Source of the DNA: Silene noctiflora
Taxonomy: Eukaryota; Streptophyta; Magnoliopsida; Caryophyllales; Caryophyllaceae
Direction: 5' to 3'
Length of the DNA stretch: 29,681 nucleotides
Assembly (NCBI GenBank): GCA_009801015.1
Contig: VHZZ01000019.1
Coordinates: 567,223-596,903 of the forward strand
The position numbers and the translations under genes were made by a program. The notes under the pieces were generated by a model that ran no database searches, had not been told where the DNA came from, and saw only the letters and a program-made list of their open reading frames with translations. Of the stretch, positions 1-12,500 are shown in pieces (the first letter of the stretch is position 1; every line of letters begins with the position of its first letter).

Positions 1-391
1 ATGGAATGAAATATTAAATATTAATGAAGTGAAAATTTAAAAATTTTAAATAATAAACTAAAAAAAATAAAAACTCTATATACCGCGCATTGCGCTGGAT
101 CTAACTAGTTTACCCATCAAATACATTCTCAAAATAAAATGAAGAAATAGTTATCTTCGCTTAATTTTTTTAGAAAAAGTCAAATAGATACGGAATAACT
201 ATTAACCGGAACGGGGCGAGAATACAAATAAACGACTGATTTGTTCTTTTTTCAGTGTTTTTTCTTCTCAATTTCTTTTTGCCACTCATTTTAAGTGAGT
301 TTTTCACTTCCAACATTTTGCCCACCTCTTGAATCTTCGCAGCAAATCATTTTCTTGTATCAAAATCAAATCTTTTTATCTGGGTCCTCAC
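1..391. other. AT-rich upstream region, no gene seen
   Basis: AT-rich sequence upstream of GWD1 with no long open frame and no recognisable transposon ends. It presumably contains the distal promoter of GWD1. I saw no named regulatory box that I would defend. Confidence 0.4.
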
Positions 392-525
392 TATAAATTA
401 ATAAAGTTCTAATCTTTACACAAAAAGTGTAAATTTTTTAAAATTAATTTCATTTTTATTCCATTTTTCTGGGAATTTTTTGATGGTATTTTGATTGATA
501 ATCATACATTTAAGATAAGAAGAAT
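392..525 (+). promoter_or_regulatory. putative GWD1 core promoter and 5' leader
   Basis: A TATAAAT sequence at 392-398 lies about 130 bp upstream of the start codon, which would put transcription start near 420-430 and leave a leader of about 100 nt. The leader holds a tiny upstream frame (ATG at 483, stop two codons later). The context at the real start is AAGAATGA. Placement is by pattern only; an additional 5'UTR intron cannot be excluded. Confidence 0.4.
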
Positions 526-3500
526 ATGAGTAATTCAATTGGGCATAATGTAACTTTATTATCATTAAAACATCAAAATTCCAAAATTAATTTAAGATCA
601 AAGCAAAAGAATTCTTCAGTTTTATTTAATAAACCATTTTATGGAAATAGTTTGAAATCTTTTAATAATAATAATATAATTTCTGAGAAATTAATGGTTT
701 CTCAAAGATTTTGTTTTGTTGCTCGTGCTGTTTTAGCTGCTGATTCTGCTTCTCAGGTATATATCATTATTATTTTCTCCGTCTCAATCATTTATTTACG
801 TTTTATATTATATTCTTTGTAGGGAGTATTTTAATCGAAGTTAAACAGATGATTGTGACGGAGGGAGTATAATACTGTTATAATCACTTTTTTTCGCTAT
901 GTAATATGCATTTTTTATTGCTTTATGATCAGTCAATAGTTATTCTTAATTTGGTTGATTATACCCTTACTTTATTAGTAGTTTAGTACTACTTTAGTAG
1001 ATATACTTTAATAGAGCAGTTGTCGGGTAAGGTTGCGTACATCAGACTGGTGGTCCGTAATTAATTGGTTGCTAAAATGCTAAGTGGGCTCATTGCCACA
1101 TTTGATATTAAAGTTGATCAATGGACTTGGTGTGTAAGATCGGCTTTGTTTGGATAGAAGAATTGGAGGGATAGGGAAGGGACATTTCCGGCTTCATTAG
1201 TAAGTTGGGTTGGGAGGAAATGAAATGGAGGAAAAGGTATTGGAGGGATCCATTTTCCTCGCGCTGATCCGCCTTCTTTTGGTTACCTATCCTCCTTTTT
1301 AAAACCAAATAAAGGGTCAGGCTACATTGGTTTAGCATGTTTTTTTTGGCTGGATGTACTAATCCCGTTCAATTTTTTGTTTACCTTTAATTAAAATGTT
1401 CCTCATAGAAAAAAGGTAGACAGATGAGTAGTGTGACGTAAACAAGTGAGTGAGACGGACACACTGGTTTTCAGATGTAGTTAATGTGTATGATTTGAAC
1501 TTCTATCATCCAGTGTTCAAAAGAATTTCTTATGATTAGGTTCAAAGTTTTCTTATGTAGTCTGCTGGTACTGTGCTATGATGGATAGAGGGTTGTTAGG
1601 ACTGAGATGATTTTGACAGTAAAAGTACGAGGGTATATGATGTATCCTGTGTAGTGAAACTGCAATGCGCTACTAGAAATGTAGGATAGAGAATGATCAT
1701 GGTGGCATTCTATGATTTTGGTCCCTTGCAGCTTACATTGTTGTTCGGATTTTGGTTTTCTTTGGCTTTAAAATATGATGGTCATTAAACTGGCAATGTT
1801 GCTTGTGCCACTAGGGTAATGTTGTTGTAAGGAAAAATGACCCTCACGAGTATATCAGAAAGCGAGACATCTTTGTAATATCTAAGGAAATAGTGAGACT
1901 AAATTATAAGAAAAAAGCTTACAATCAAAATTGAAGTCAGTTCTTTTCTACAGTCTGCGACAAAGTTGAAATACTATAGGAAAAGATTGCTGAATAAACG
2001 GTGGGATGCATTGTTGTGTGACTGTGGTACCCAACTACCCATTGTGCATTCTTGTCTTCTAATCACCTCCCAAATACTACTATCTCTATATGCTAGCGTT
2101 TATGTCGTAATGCTTAAATAGCCCTGTGATCATGTAGCCGAGTTAAGAAACTTCTTTCAGTTCATGTTAGGGTTTATCTTTACGTCCTCATTTGCCGGTG
2201 AGCTATAGTTGATTTTCTAAATGAACGTAGTGAATAAGGCTTATGAATGCTAAATTTGACGCACATAGCTTCTTCTTTTGTTTTTATGAGGTACATCTTC
2301 TACATGTGTTAATGTTAGACTAGTGGACTGTGGTAACATCGGAGATTAAAGATACCGGCGTGGTGCTAAAAGTCTTGAACCTGTTTTGTTTCTTCAGTGT
2401 AATCTTTAAGCACATGCACAATTCTTATATATCTTCTGTGTATATTGCAGCAAGCAGAAAGATACAATCTTGATGGAGGTATAGAACTGCAGGTATTTAG
2501 AACTTGAAATTCAATTTTCTATGGCCTTTTTTTTTTTATTAAATTAAGCCTACTAATTTGAAATTCCACTGCCCTCAAAATTTGATAGGTCGCTGTAACC
2601 CCTATGCAATCAGGATGTAAGGTGGAGATACAAGCGACGAATACTAATGATGACAAGTTGTTGCTTCACTGGGGCGGGATACGAGATAGAAACAAGTAAC
2701 TTTTCACAAAAAAAACTATTTGAATCGGTCCTATATGAGGGACAAACCCATTAAGCTTATAATTAACTGAAGAATACACAAGGCTTTGATCTGTTTTACA
2801 TGCGAAGCTGTTTCATAGAAGACTCGTCAAAATATTTGTCTTACATGATTAAGCAACTTTTTTTTACCGTCTTTCAGTAAATGGGAAATTCCTTCACATA
2901 GACCTGCGGGAACTTGGGTGGACAATGGAGCTCTTCGAACTCCATTCGAAAAGGTATGCTGTTATTTTCTGTTAACTACTTATGTTCAACTTGTGTCAGC
3001 ATTTCTGCTGTTTTAAGCTATTGCGTTCAGTAAAACTAATTTGTGCTATTATCACCTCATGAACCTGATGGGTGTTGGTTTGGTTTTTCCAGTCGGGCTC
3101 TAGTTCGTCATTGAAAATAGAGATTGATGACCCAGCAATGCGAGGGATTGAGTTTCTTGTATATAATGAAGCTAGAAACATATGGTGAAGTTCCCTCTTT
3201 GCGTCCCTCTTTTCAGTGATTTGTCTTCATAATGCAGCTTTATAGTAACCCCTTTATTACTTTGTGAGTTGGTGTTGCGTACTTATTTCGAAATTACATT
3301 TTATGTTCACAGGTTCAAGAACAATGGGAACAACTTTCACGTGAAGTTGCCTGGTCGAAATGCGCAACATCAGAATATTACAGTTCCTGAAGATCTCGTG
3401 CAGATTCAATCATATCTCAGATGGGAAAGAAGGGGTAAACAAATGTATACCCCTGAGCAGGAAAAGGTATTTACTTTCTGTTTGATACACGTAGTATAAA

Positions 3501-6500
3501 TAATTTGATATATGGAAGATATATAAGAGATCGTTTTGGAGTTGTTCTAATTGTTTATTTTTGTGTGGAGATGAGGGGACTGGGCCTAGATGGATTGGGA
3601 GTTAAATATCTCCGATATGCTTGTGTAACAGTGTAAATGTGGTCGACCTCTTTTGCTCATCTAAAGAATACTCTTAAATTTCTGATTCTATGTCAATTAA
3701 GGAATTTCATCATCTGTAAACATGTATGCAATCCTTTATCCTACATCAAATTTCTTACTTCTTAGATTGTTGTGTAAGGTTAAATGAACTTTGTCCACAT
3801 ATGGTTCATTTGAGATGGATTATATGCAGTAGAACTCGTACTTTTTTAGCTGTAATATATCTAAATAATGAGCCTATATCTTAACATGTTTTTTTCCCCT
3901 GTGGGCACTAGCATTTTTATCGCAGTGGAGGTCTGTTAATATATTCTTGTTGAACAGTAGTATGTATATTTGTGCTCAGTTAAACTGAAGTTAAACATGT
4001 AAGCTGTCCTCAGGAGGAATATGAAGCTGCTCGAGCGGAATTGCAGGAGGAGGTGTCCAAAGGTTTTTCGATAGAGGAGCTCCGAGCAAGGTTAAAGAGA
4101 GGAGATGGTCCAAGTGAAAGTAGTGCTAGAAGTAGTGATGCAGGTGAAGTAAAGGTGCAACAGGGTTCAAAGACTGGAGACAAGATTCCAGAAGACCTTG
4201 TACAAATTCAAGCTTACATAAGATGGGAAAAAGCTGGAAAACCGAATTTCACACCAGAGGAGCAACAGGTAAGGCGAAATCCTTCTGTTATTAGCAGTCC
4301 TTCGCTGTTTACAATGCCATGTGATGTGTCCATTTGGGTTTTATTTCTCACAAAGTCTTGGATGAGACCATCTTATGATAATATATTGTAGATCTTTTTA
4401 CTCAGAAATAAAATGAGGCCTTATATATTTATAGTAATGTTATGATGCCGAGAGTGACCCTTTTAGCTAGTAACAATTTTCTTAACATCAATGAGTGTTC
4501 TATCGTTTTGATCCTCTTTATTTAGTGGACCATTTGTGACCATTTTACAACTTTTTGTAACCCTTTTACTTTCAAAAATTGTGAAATGGTATCACGTTTA
4601 CTTAGTGTTCAGCACTATGACTCTCAGGGACACGCTCTTATTTTTATTGTTTCACCGCCTTTTTTCAGTTAAAAAACTGACGTGAATCAACCTTTTATCA
4701 ACAGAAAGAGTTTGAGGAAGCAAGGAAAGACTTGCAGACGGAATTAGATAAGGGAACTTCTGTGGATGATATACGCAAGAAGATTGCCAAAGGGGAGATT
4801 AAAACAAAGGTTGCTAAGCAACTGAAGAAAAAAAAATATTTCACAGTCGAAAGGATTCAACGCAAAAAGAGGGACCTAACGCAGGTTATAAACAAATATG
4901 CTGCTGAACCTGGAACCAAGAAAGTGTCCACGGAAGTGGTACCAAAAGCTTTGTCTGAAGTTGAGCTTTTTGCTGAGAGAAAGGGAGCTCAAGATGGTGG
5001 CATAATAGAGAAGAAAAAGATATTTTCATTTGCTGACAAGAAACTTCTGGTGAGCAGATGCCTAGGCGGTGTAACATTGTACTTCCTCTGTTCCATTTAT
5101 ATTGTCCCCATTCTTTAGTCGTCCAATGGCGACTGCGACTGATTTTTTTCACAATTTACCTTATCTACAACTTTCTGAAAAATGATTACATGAAACTAGT
5201 TTTGATAAATCGAACATAACAAAGTTTACAACATTGTCTCAATATATATTTGGCAAAATCAATGGTCAGAGTTGACATTGGTTAACGACAAAAGTCAACC
5301 AGGGACAATAAATTGGGATCGTGGTATTGTTTTTTCTTCATGAACTTTTTGTCACTGGCAAGCACTAATCTACTCAAAATTTCTGCTCTTCAGGTGCTTG
5401 TAACTAAGCTTTCTGCCAAGACAAAGATTCTTGTAGTCACGGATTTCATGGAGCCTCTTACACTTCACTGGGCTTTGTCAAAGAAAGGCAGTGAGTGGTT
5501 GGTGAGGACTGCTTAGAATGAAGTTCTTTAGCGTCAAATGACTCAACTATCTCTTCAGTTTAATCATGTACATACTTTTCTAACATTTGCAGGCGCCACC
5601 TTCAAATGTCCTTCCGCCAGGTTCGGTTTCCCTGGAAATGGCTGCTCAAACACAATTTGGAAGTGTCACTTCCGATGATCCGCTGCACCAGGTGTGGTCC
5701 ACAGCAGAACTTTTGATCTTGAATTACTCCTCTTTCAGTAGGTTAATCTCATTTGACGTTTTTAGACTCACTAACAAAATCAAATGAGACGTAGTTAATA
5801 GTTACTGAAATGGAGGTAGTAGCTCACAAGTTTTTTTTAAACTCTTTATTACGAAAGTTAGGCATTTAACAGTATATTGATTTTCAGTTCCAGGGCCAAT
5901 CAGTGGAGATAGAAATTGAAGGCGATGATTTTGTGGGGATACCATTTGTCCTTGTTTCTGATGGTAACTGGATAAAGGATAACGGGTCAGACTTTTATGT
6001 GGACTTCCGCCCGAGACCTAAGCAGGTTTGAGATTTGATTAATTATGTAGACGCTTGTCTTTTATTTTCTCTTCCTCTTTTCTTGAACTGAAATATGCTG
6101 ACTTGTTCTTCTTCTCTGCAGAAGGATGCTGGTGACGGCAGTGGAACAGCAAAGTCGCTATTAGAAAATATAGCTTCGTTGGAGAGTGAAGCACAAAAGT
6201 CCTTTATGCATCGGTATGAAATCCTGACCTTTGTTATGGTGTTGGTCAATTCCTGAATAGTTAAATGTCTTCTGTCCTAAATCGGACGATATATTGTTTG
6301 CTATGAACAGAAATATTCACTCCATCCACTTGGATTCACTACTTTGATTTGTAGACCCAAGTTATAAGAAAATGAAAAGTATGTGTGAGAAAATAGGGCC
6401 CACAATAACCTCGAGTGTTTTGTGGGTTATATTATATTAAAACAAGGAAATAGAGTGAATTGATTTGAACTTCCTAAAAGGAAAATGAAATGAATCGAGA

Positions 6501-9500
6501 TGAATGGAGGGAGTATTTGGTTAGGGCTTGAAGAAGAAGGCAGGATAGGAATGTCTTGAAGTTTGGTGTACCACATCGTAGTTTGTCAACGAAAAACATA
6601 GGAAAATGAAATGAAACCAAATGAACGGAGGGGAATTTGGCTTGTGTATGAACAAGAAAGCAGGATAGGAATGTCTTGAAGTTTGACTTACCACATTGTG
6701 CCAATGCAAAACATAGGAACAACAAATTATGATAGATCTTGTTACATTGTTACTTTCGTCACAGGTTCAACATTGCGGCAGACTTGATAAGTGAAGCTGT
6801 AGATGCTGGTGAACTGGGACTTGCTGGGATTTTAGTGTGGATGAGGTTTATGGCCACAAGGCAGCTGATATGGAACAAAAACTACAACGTGAAACCACGG
6901 TAAATCGTACTGAATGGATAAAGTAAATGCTTTAGATTTTTTTTTGTGTGCGAAGGGATCCATAACGTCAATTTTGATGCTGTTAAATTTCGGGCCCACG
7001 TCAATGTACCACCATTCTATGTCTTCTTATTTAGCTTAGGTGACATTTGTTTTAAACTTATTTTTATTTGGGCTGTGTTTGTTCTTGCCTGTCCCATGCA
7101 AATATGACTTTACCAAAACGTTGGGACCTTTTATCTTAAAGCAGAATTTGTTTTCGGGCTCTAATAGGTGTAGTTAACTAACTGCCTGAAAGTTACATAT
7201 TGATTTGTTTGTGATTCTATTTGCACTTACAGCTTACTATCCTATCGGCTATTATCGTTGCAGTGAAATTAGTAAAGCTCAGGATAGACTTACAGAATCT
7301 CTCCAGAACTTGTACAGAAGTCAGCCCCAGTACCGGGAACTTCTCCGCATGATAATGTCAACAGTTGGACGTGGTGGCGAGGGGGATGTTGGACAGAGAA
7401 TTAGGGATGAGATCTTGGTCATTCAGGTTATCATTGGTGTCCTTGTGGTCTTGAATTCCTTCTCTCATTTTTCTGGTTTATTACAGAGGATTTATGTGAT
7501 ATTAATGCATTTGTAGAGAAATAATGATTGCAAGGGTGGCTTCATGGAAGAATGGCATCAGAAATTGCATAATAATACGAGTCCCGATGATGTTATTATC
7601 TGTCAGGTATTCTGGATTCTGGAAGAGATTGATGAATTTGTTTTTCGGATTTTGAGACTCAAGTTTGCTCATAGAATTTCCTTGCAGGCAGTGATGGATT
7701 ACATCAAAAGTGACTTTGACATCAGTGTGTACTGGAAGACACTAAATGATAATGGGATTACTAAAGAGCGTCTTCTAAGTTATGACCGCGCTATTCATAA
7801 TGAACCAAGCTTCCGAAGGGACCAAAAGGAAGGCCTTCTACGCGATCTTGGACATTATATGAGGACATTGAAGGTATTGTCATTGATTTCAGCTTGCCGA
7901 ACTGTCAAAGGTGTCTCTACGACTGGATTTTTCAATGACTTGATCGGAAATTTCAACAGTTTTTAAGTATTTTTTAGTCGTATATGAAGATGTTCTATAA
8001 AAGTTATTGGTGTAGTATATTTTTGATTTACTTGTCTGGATTGTTGTTGGACTATAAACTCTTGTTGTAGTTTAACTCTTTAACTGGGATTTTGCAGGCA
8101 GTTCATTCAGGGGCGGATCTGGAGGCGGCTATCTCTAATTGCATGGGATACAATGACGAGGTAAGGTCTTTAACTTGATGTCTCTTATACTGATGAGGAA
8201 ACTATTAAAGTACGTAACTCATACATATGTGGACTACTTCAGGGTCAGGGCTTCATGGTTGGAGTCAATATTGATCCTGTTCCTGGGCTGCCTTCTGGTT
8301 TCCCGGTAATTTCTTCTTACTTCTGTACTCATTTTGTTTCTGTTCTTGTTGATTATTCAAAAGGAAAGTTGGCTATTTCGGTTCCAATTAACAATTAGTC
8401 TCATGAGAGATGGCTTCATATTAGTATAATGTGAGAGCGTCGAATTCTAATTCTGGAAAAAGTTAGGTCCCCGTTCCGTCTCCATATGTAGTTCGGAACC
8501 CAAAGGCAATTGTTGAATGCTTCGATTCAACAGAATTGTCCACCCATTAACCCACTAAAAACTGCAATAAAGAAATAACTTGCATCGTATCTTGAGACAG
8601 TTCCATATGAGAATTTGTGCGAAGTTAATATGGTAAATTTCCATTCACAGGAACTGCTTCAGTTCATTTTGGAACATGTTGAAGACAAAAATGTAGAGCC
8701 ACTTCTTGAGGTACCTTCACTGGTGAACCCGTTCTCATTTTGGTATTCATATGATTTCTTCGTCTCTTTAATTTTGGGAGTCCAAACCTTTCTTGCAGGG
8801 CTTATTAGAGGCGCGTCAAGAACTTCGACCATTATTGTCCAAGTCTGAACATCGACTAAAGGATCTCATATTTCTGGATATTGCTATTGATTCTTCTATT
8901 AGGACAGCCATTGAAAGGGGATATGAAGAGCTGAACAAAGCTGGACCAGAGGTACGTAAAGAGGATACACTATTATTGGCTTGAGTGCCTGGCCAATTCG
9001 AGTAGCACTGGACTAAATTTTCTCATGTTAATCAAGAGTGTGAACCTAGACATGCATGTCTTCTTCTTTCCAAATCAGATATTAAAGAGTAGAAAGGTAT
9101 TTTAGTTTTCTTCAGCTAACATTCTTCTTGTTTGTGTGTTTTAACAGAAGATTATGTACTATATTACAATGGTTGTTGAAAATCTTGCTCTATCATCTGA
9201 CGACAATGAGGATCTCATCTACTGCTTAAAGGTATGAGCACAATAAGACTTGCTAAAGAAGAGGGGTTACCTTTTAGAATATACATTTGAATATTTGATT
9301 GTGTAAATCTGTGTATCTTGCCAAAACAAAAGCTGTTGAATAATGTAATTTCTGATAAAAATCCTGTATAAAACCCGTTTCTGCTTGAAAATAACCATGA
9401 ACCAGTGCTTATTTTGCTTGACCCTTTTAAACAACTAATGAAAATGTCTATGTATCCTAATGTTATGCTTCTATTTTCACTTAATAACTCTTTCGTTCAT

Positions 9501-12500
9501 TTGAATTTCCGACATTTGCTTGGACGGAAATTTTAGAAGGCAAAAAAATGTGAGAGATAATTGGGTTATTTCTTACTCAAAGTGGAAATTAGTGAACTTA
9601 TCTAGATATCCTACAAAAGAAAATGTTGTGAATCCAAATGAATAGAGGCAGTATGTTAGTTGTGGGGTCATTAGAGCATATGGGAAGTTACCTGTAAGGC
9701 TGTAACTATGACCTTTCATTTGCCGTCTACCTTTTAAAGAATCTGAGAATAGTTCTATGTTTATTTTGAAGGGGTGGAATCGTGCACTTGATATGCTAAG
9801 GAGCAAAAACGATAGTTGGGCGTTGTATGCAAAATCAGTCCTTGACAGGACTCGTCTATCGCTTGCGAGCAAGGCAGAGTCATACCAACGAATTTTGCAG
9901 CCATCTGCCGAATACCTAGGGTCTCTTCTTGGTGTGGAAGAATGGGCTGTAAGTCCATGACAGCAATGTTTGTAGGTTTTCGCTGTCATATTAGCAATAC
10001 TCATAATGGTGTGTCTTCAATCTAAATGTAGGTCAGCATATTTACGGAGGAACTTATTCGTGCTGGATCTGCTGCGTCTCTATCATCACTTATTAACAGA
10101 CTTGATCCTGTTCTTCGTGAGACCGCTAATCTTGGAAGGTTGACATTTCTTATGCCTTTTCCTTCACTAATATTGCCTCTTTACTATTATTGTGGCTCAA
10201 CCTCATGGGCTTCCTAAAAACCTGGTTGGCTTCGCCAGGTCTGGGGCTGGGCACGGGTTCAAAACCGGACCGGACCGTAACCGGAATCGACAAAATTTAC
10301 GAAACGGGACGGGACCATATTACAAAAATTCCAGTCCGGGACCGGACCGTAAAAATTCATGTCCAAGACCGGACCAGTTGGACCGGAATCTGCCATAATA
10401 TGACCACTTTTTCAAATTCCGCTCAAAAAATTCTGGTCCATTGGACCAGATCGGACCGGTTGGAGAGGATTATAAATTATTTAAAAAAAATAAAATAAAA
10501 AAACAATTATTCCGCTCTTTCCGGTCTTGGACCGGACGGGAAACCGGACACTTAGAAATGTTGGACTGGAGGCCGGTCCGGTATTTTTAATTCCGGTTCT
10601 AGTCCGGACCGATCCATTTTCCGGTTCGGGTCCAGTAGATTCCGATCCGTATCAGTCCATTTTTCCGGTCCGGACCGGAATTTGCCCACCCCCCAGGTCT
10701 ACTATAAAAAAACTAAAGAAAGATAACTAGAAGGGTGTTAGTCTGTTAGGAGCCTCATCAAAATCCTATAATAATTAGTTATTACATAAGATACATGGTG
10801 CATGAATGAAATAAATTGACAAATGCAGAGAAGGTATTAGGACAGTTTTAGTGCTGACACATTTCGAACCATGGTCATGAGTACCACTCGCTCAATGACA
10901 CTACCAGATAGGTAATAGTTGACATCTGCAACGTATCTTGTTTTACTGCATGCAGTATTTTCTAGTTTTAATATGGCTGAGGTACTTGTACAATTCATCA
11001 ACGGAGTGAATGAGTGCATTTTGAGTTATGAAGGTTTGATATTGAAAGAGAGGCACTACCAGATGTGAATGCTGTTCAAGGTTTCTTCATATACGATCCT
11101 CTGACTAAGTGGGTGTATTTGCGTTAAAGTTGTACGTAGTGTGCGAGGGATTGTCAAGTTATATTAAAATTGTACTTCCAAGGATATAGAGCAACCACAT
11201 AATATTGGCGTGATTTTTTTTTCTCTTTAATGTTACATTTTATATGTGTGCGTGCAAATGTCTCGATAAGATGCCAAAATGGTGGGTTTATTATAAGTTT
11301 TTAACAAGGTTTTCGCGCTCTGTATTAGTGACTTAATAATTGAGGCCGAGGTGTAATTTAGGCTAATAAAATACAAAAATTAAATTCTTGAACAGTTGGC
11401 AGATAATAAGTCCAGTTGACGCTGTTGGATGGGTCGTGGTTGTTGATGAGCTGTTGTCTGTCCAAAACAAAACGTATTCACAACCAACAATTTTGGTGGC
11501 AAAGCATGTGAAAGGAGAGGAGGAAATCCCTGATGGCACTGTTGCCGTACTGACACCAGATATGCCAGATGTCTTGTCGCATGTTTCCGTGCGAGCAAGA
11601 AATGGCAAGGTAATATTTTTATTTAATTTTATTTATTCTCATCTTCCCATTCTTTGGTGTCTAATCATGTGATGCTCACGAGAATACGTTTTCACTGTCA
11701 GGTATGTTTCGCTACATGCTTCGACAGCGACATTCTCTCTGATCTCCAAGCTGCAGAAGGAAAGTTACTGCGCCTGCAAGCTACATCATCAGACATTCTC
11801 TATACGTAATAATTCTCACCTGATAACTTTTTTTTTTGAGGGAGTCATAAGGGAACTCAGATGGTACGAGTATCACTCGGTGACTTCGCTAGTTAGCTTA
11901 GCAGACATTTTATTCTTCAGATGAACTTGTCTGTCGACGTGACTTCTATTACGCTTTCTTTGACGTGATTTCCGATGTATTATGTGTGACTTCCACATTA
12001 TCATGACTCTCATCCTTTATTATGCAGGGAGGTGAATGAGAGTGAGCTTAAGGGTGCCAACTCAGGTGATACGAGTGATGAACCGCCACCATCTCTGAGT
12101 TTGGTAAAGAAGAAATTTTCTGGTAATTATGCCATAACATCTGAGGAGTTCACCAGTGAAATGGTATGTAGTAATCCACCATCTGTCTTGCCTTTTCATA
12201 TTCGTGTTTAAAATAATACAAATGGAGGATCTCATCGGAAGTTTTGAGTGGAGAACTGATTTCTAATTTTTATGTTAAGTCGGGCTCTTGGTACTTTTGT
12301 TAATTCAGGTTGGAGCCAAGTCACGTAATATCTCGTATCTAAAAGGACGAGTTCCAGACTGGGTTGGAGTTCCTACATCTGTCGCCTTGCCATTCGGAGT
12401 TTTTGAGGAGGTCCTTACATATGGCCCCAATAAGGTGCTTTTACTATCCCTAGCTGATATATAACTTATATAACGAGATGCTTCTTCCTACTCTTGGGAA

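Noticed and set aside
1140-1320. Possible inverted-repeat element in intron 1 (TTTGTTTGGAT versus ACCAAATAAAGG)
   Set aside because: Arms are too short and imperfect and no target duplication is visible.
10190-10730. Open frames of 60-100 codons rich in Arg, Pro and Gly across 10190-10730
   Set aside because: They are translations of the CCGG-rich hAT-like element, overlap one another in different frames, have no domain and lie inside a GWD1 intron.
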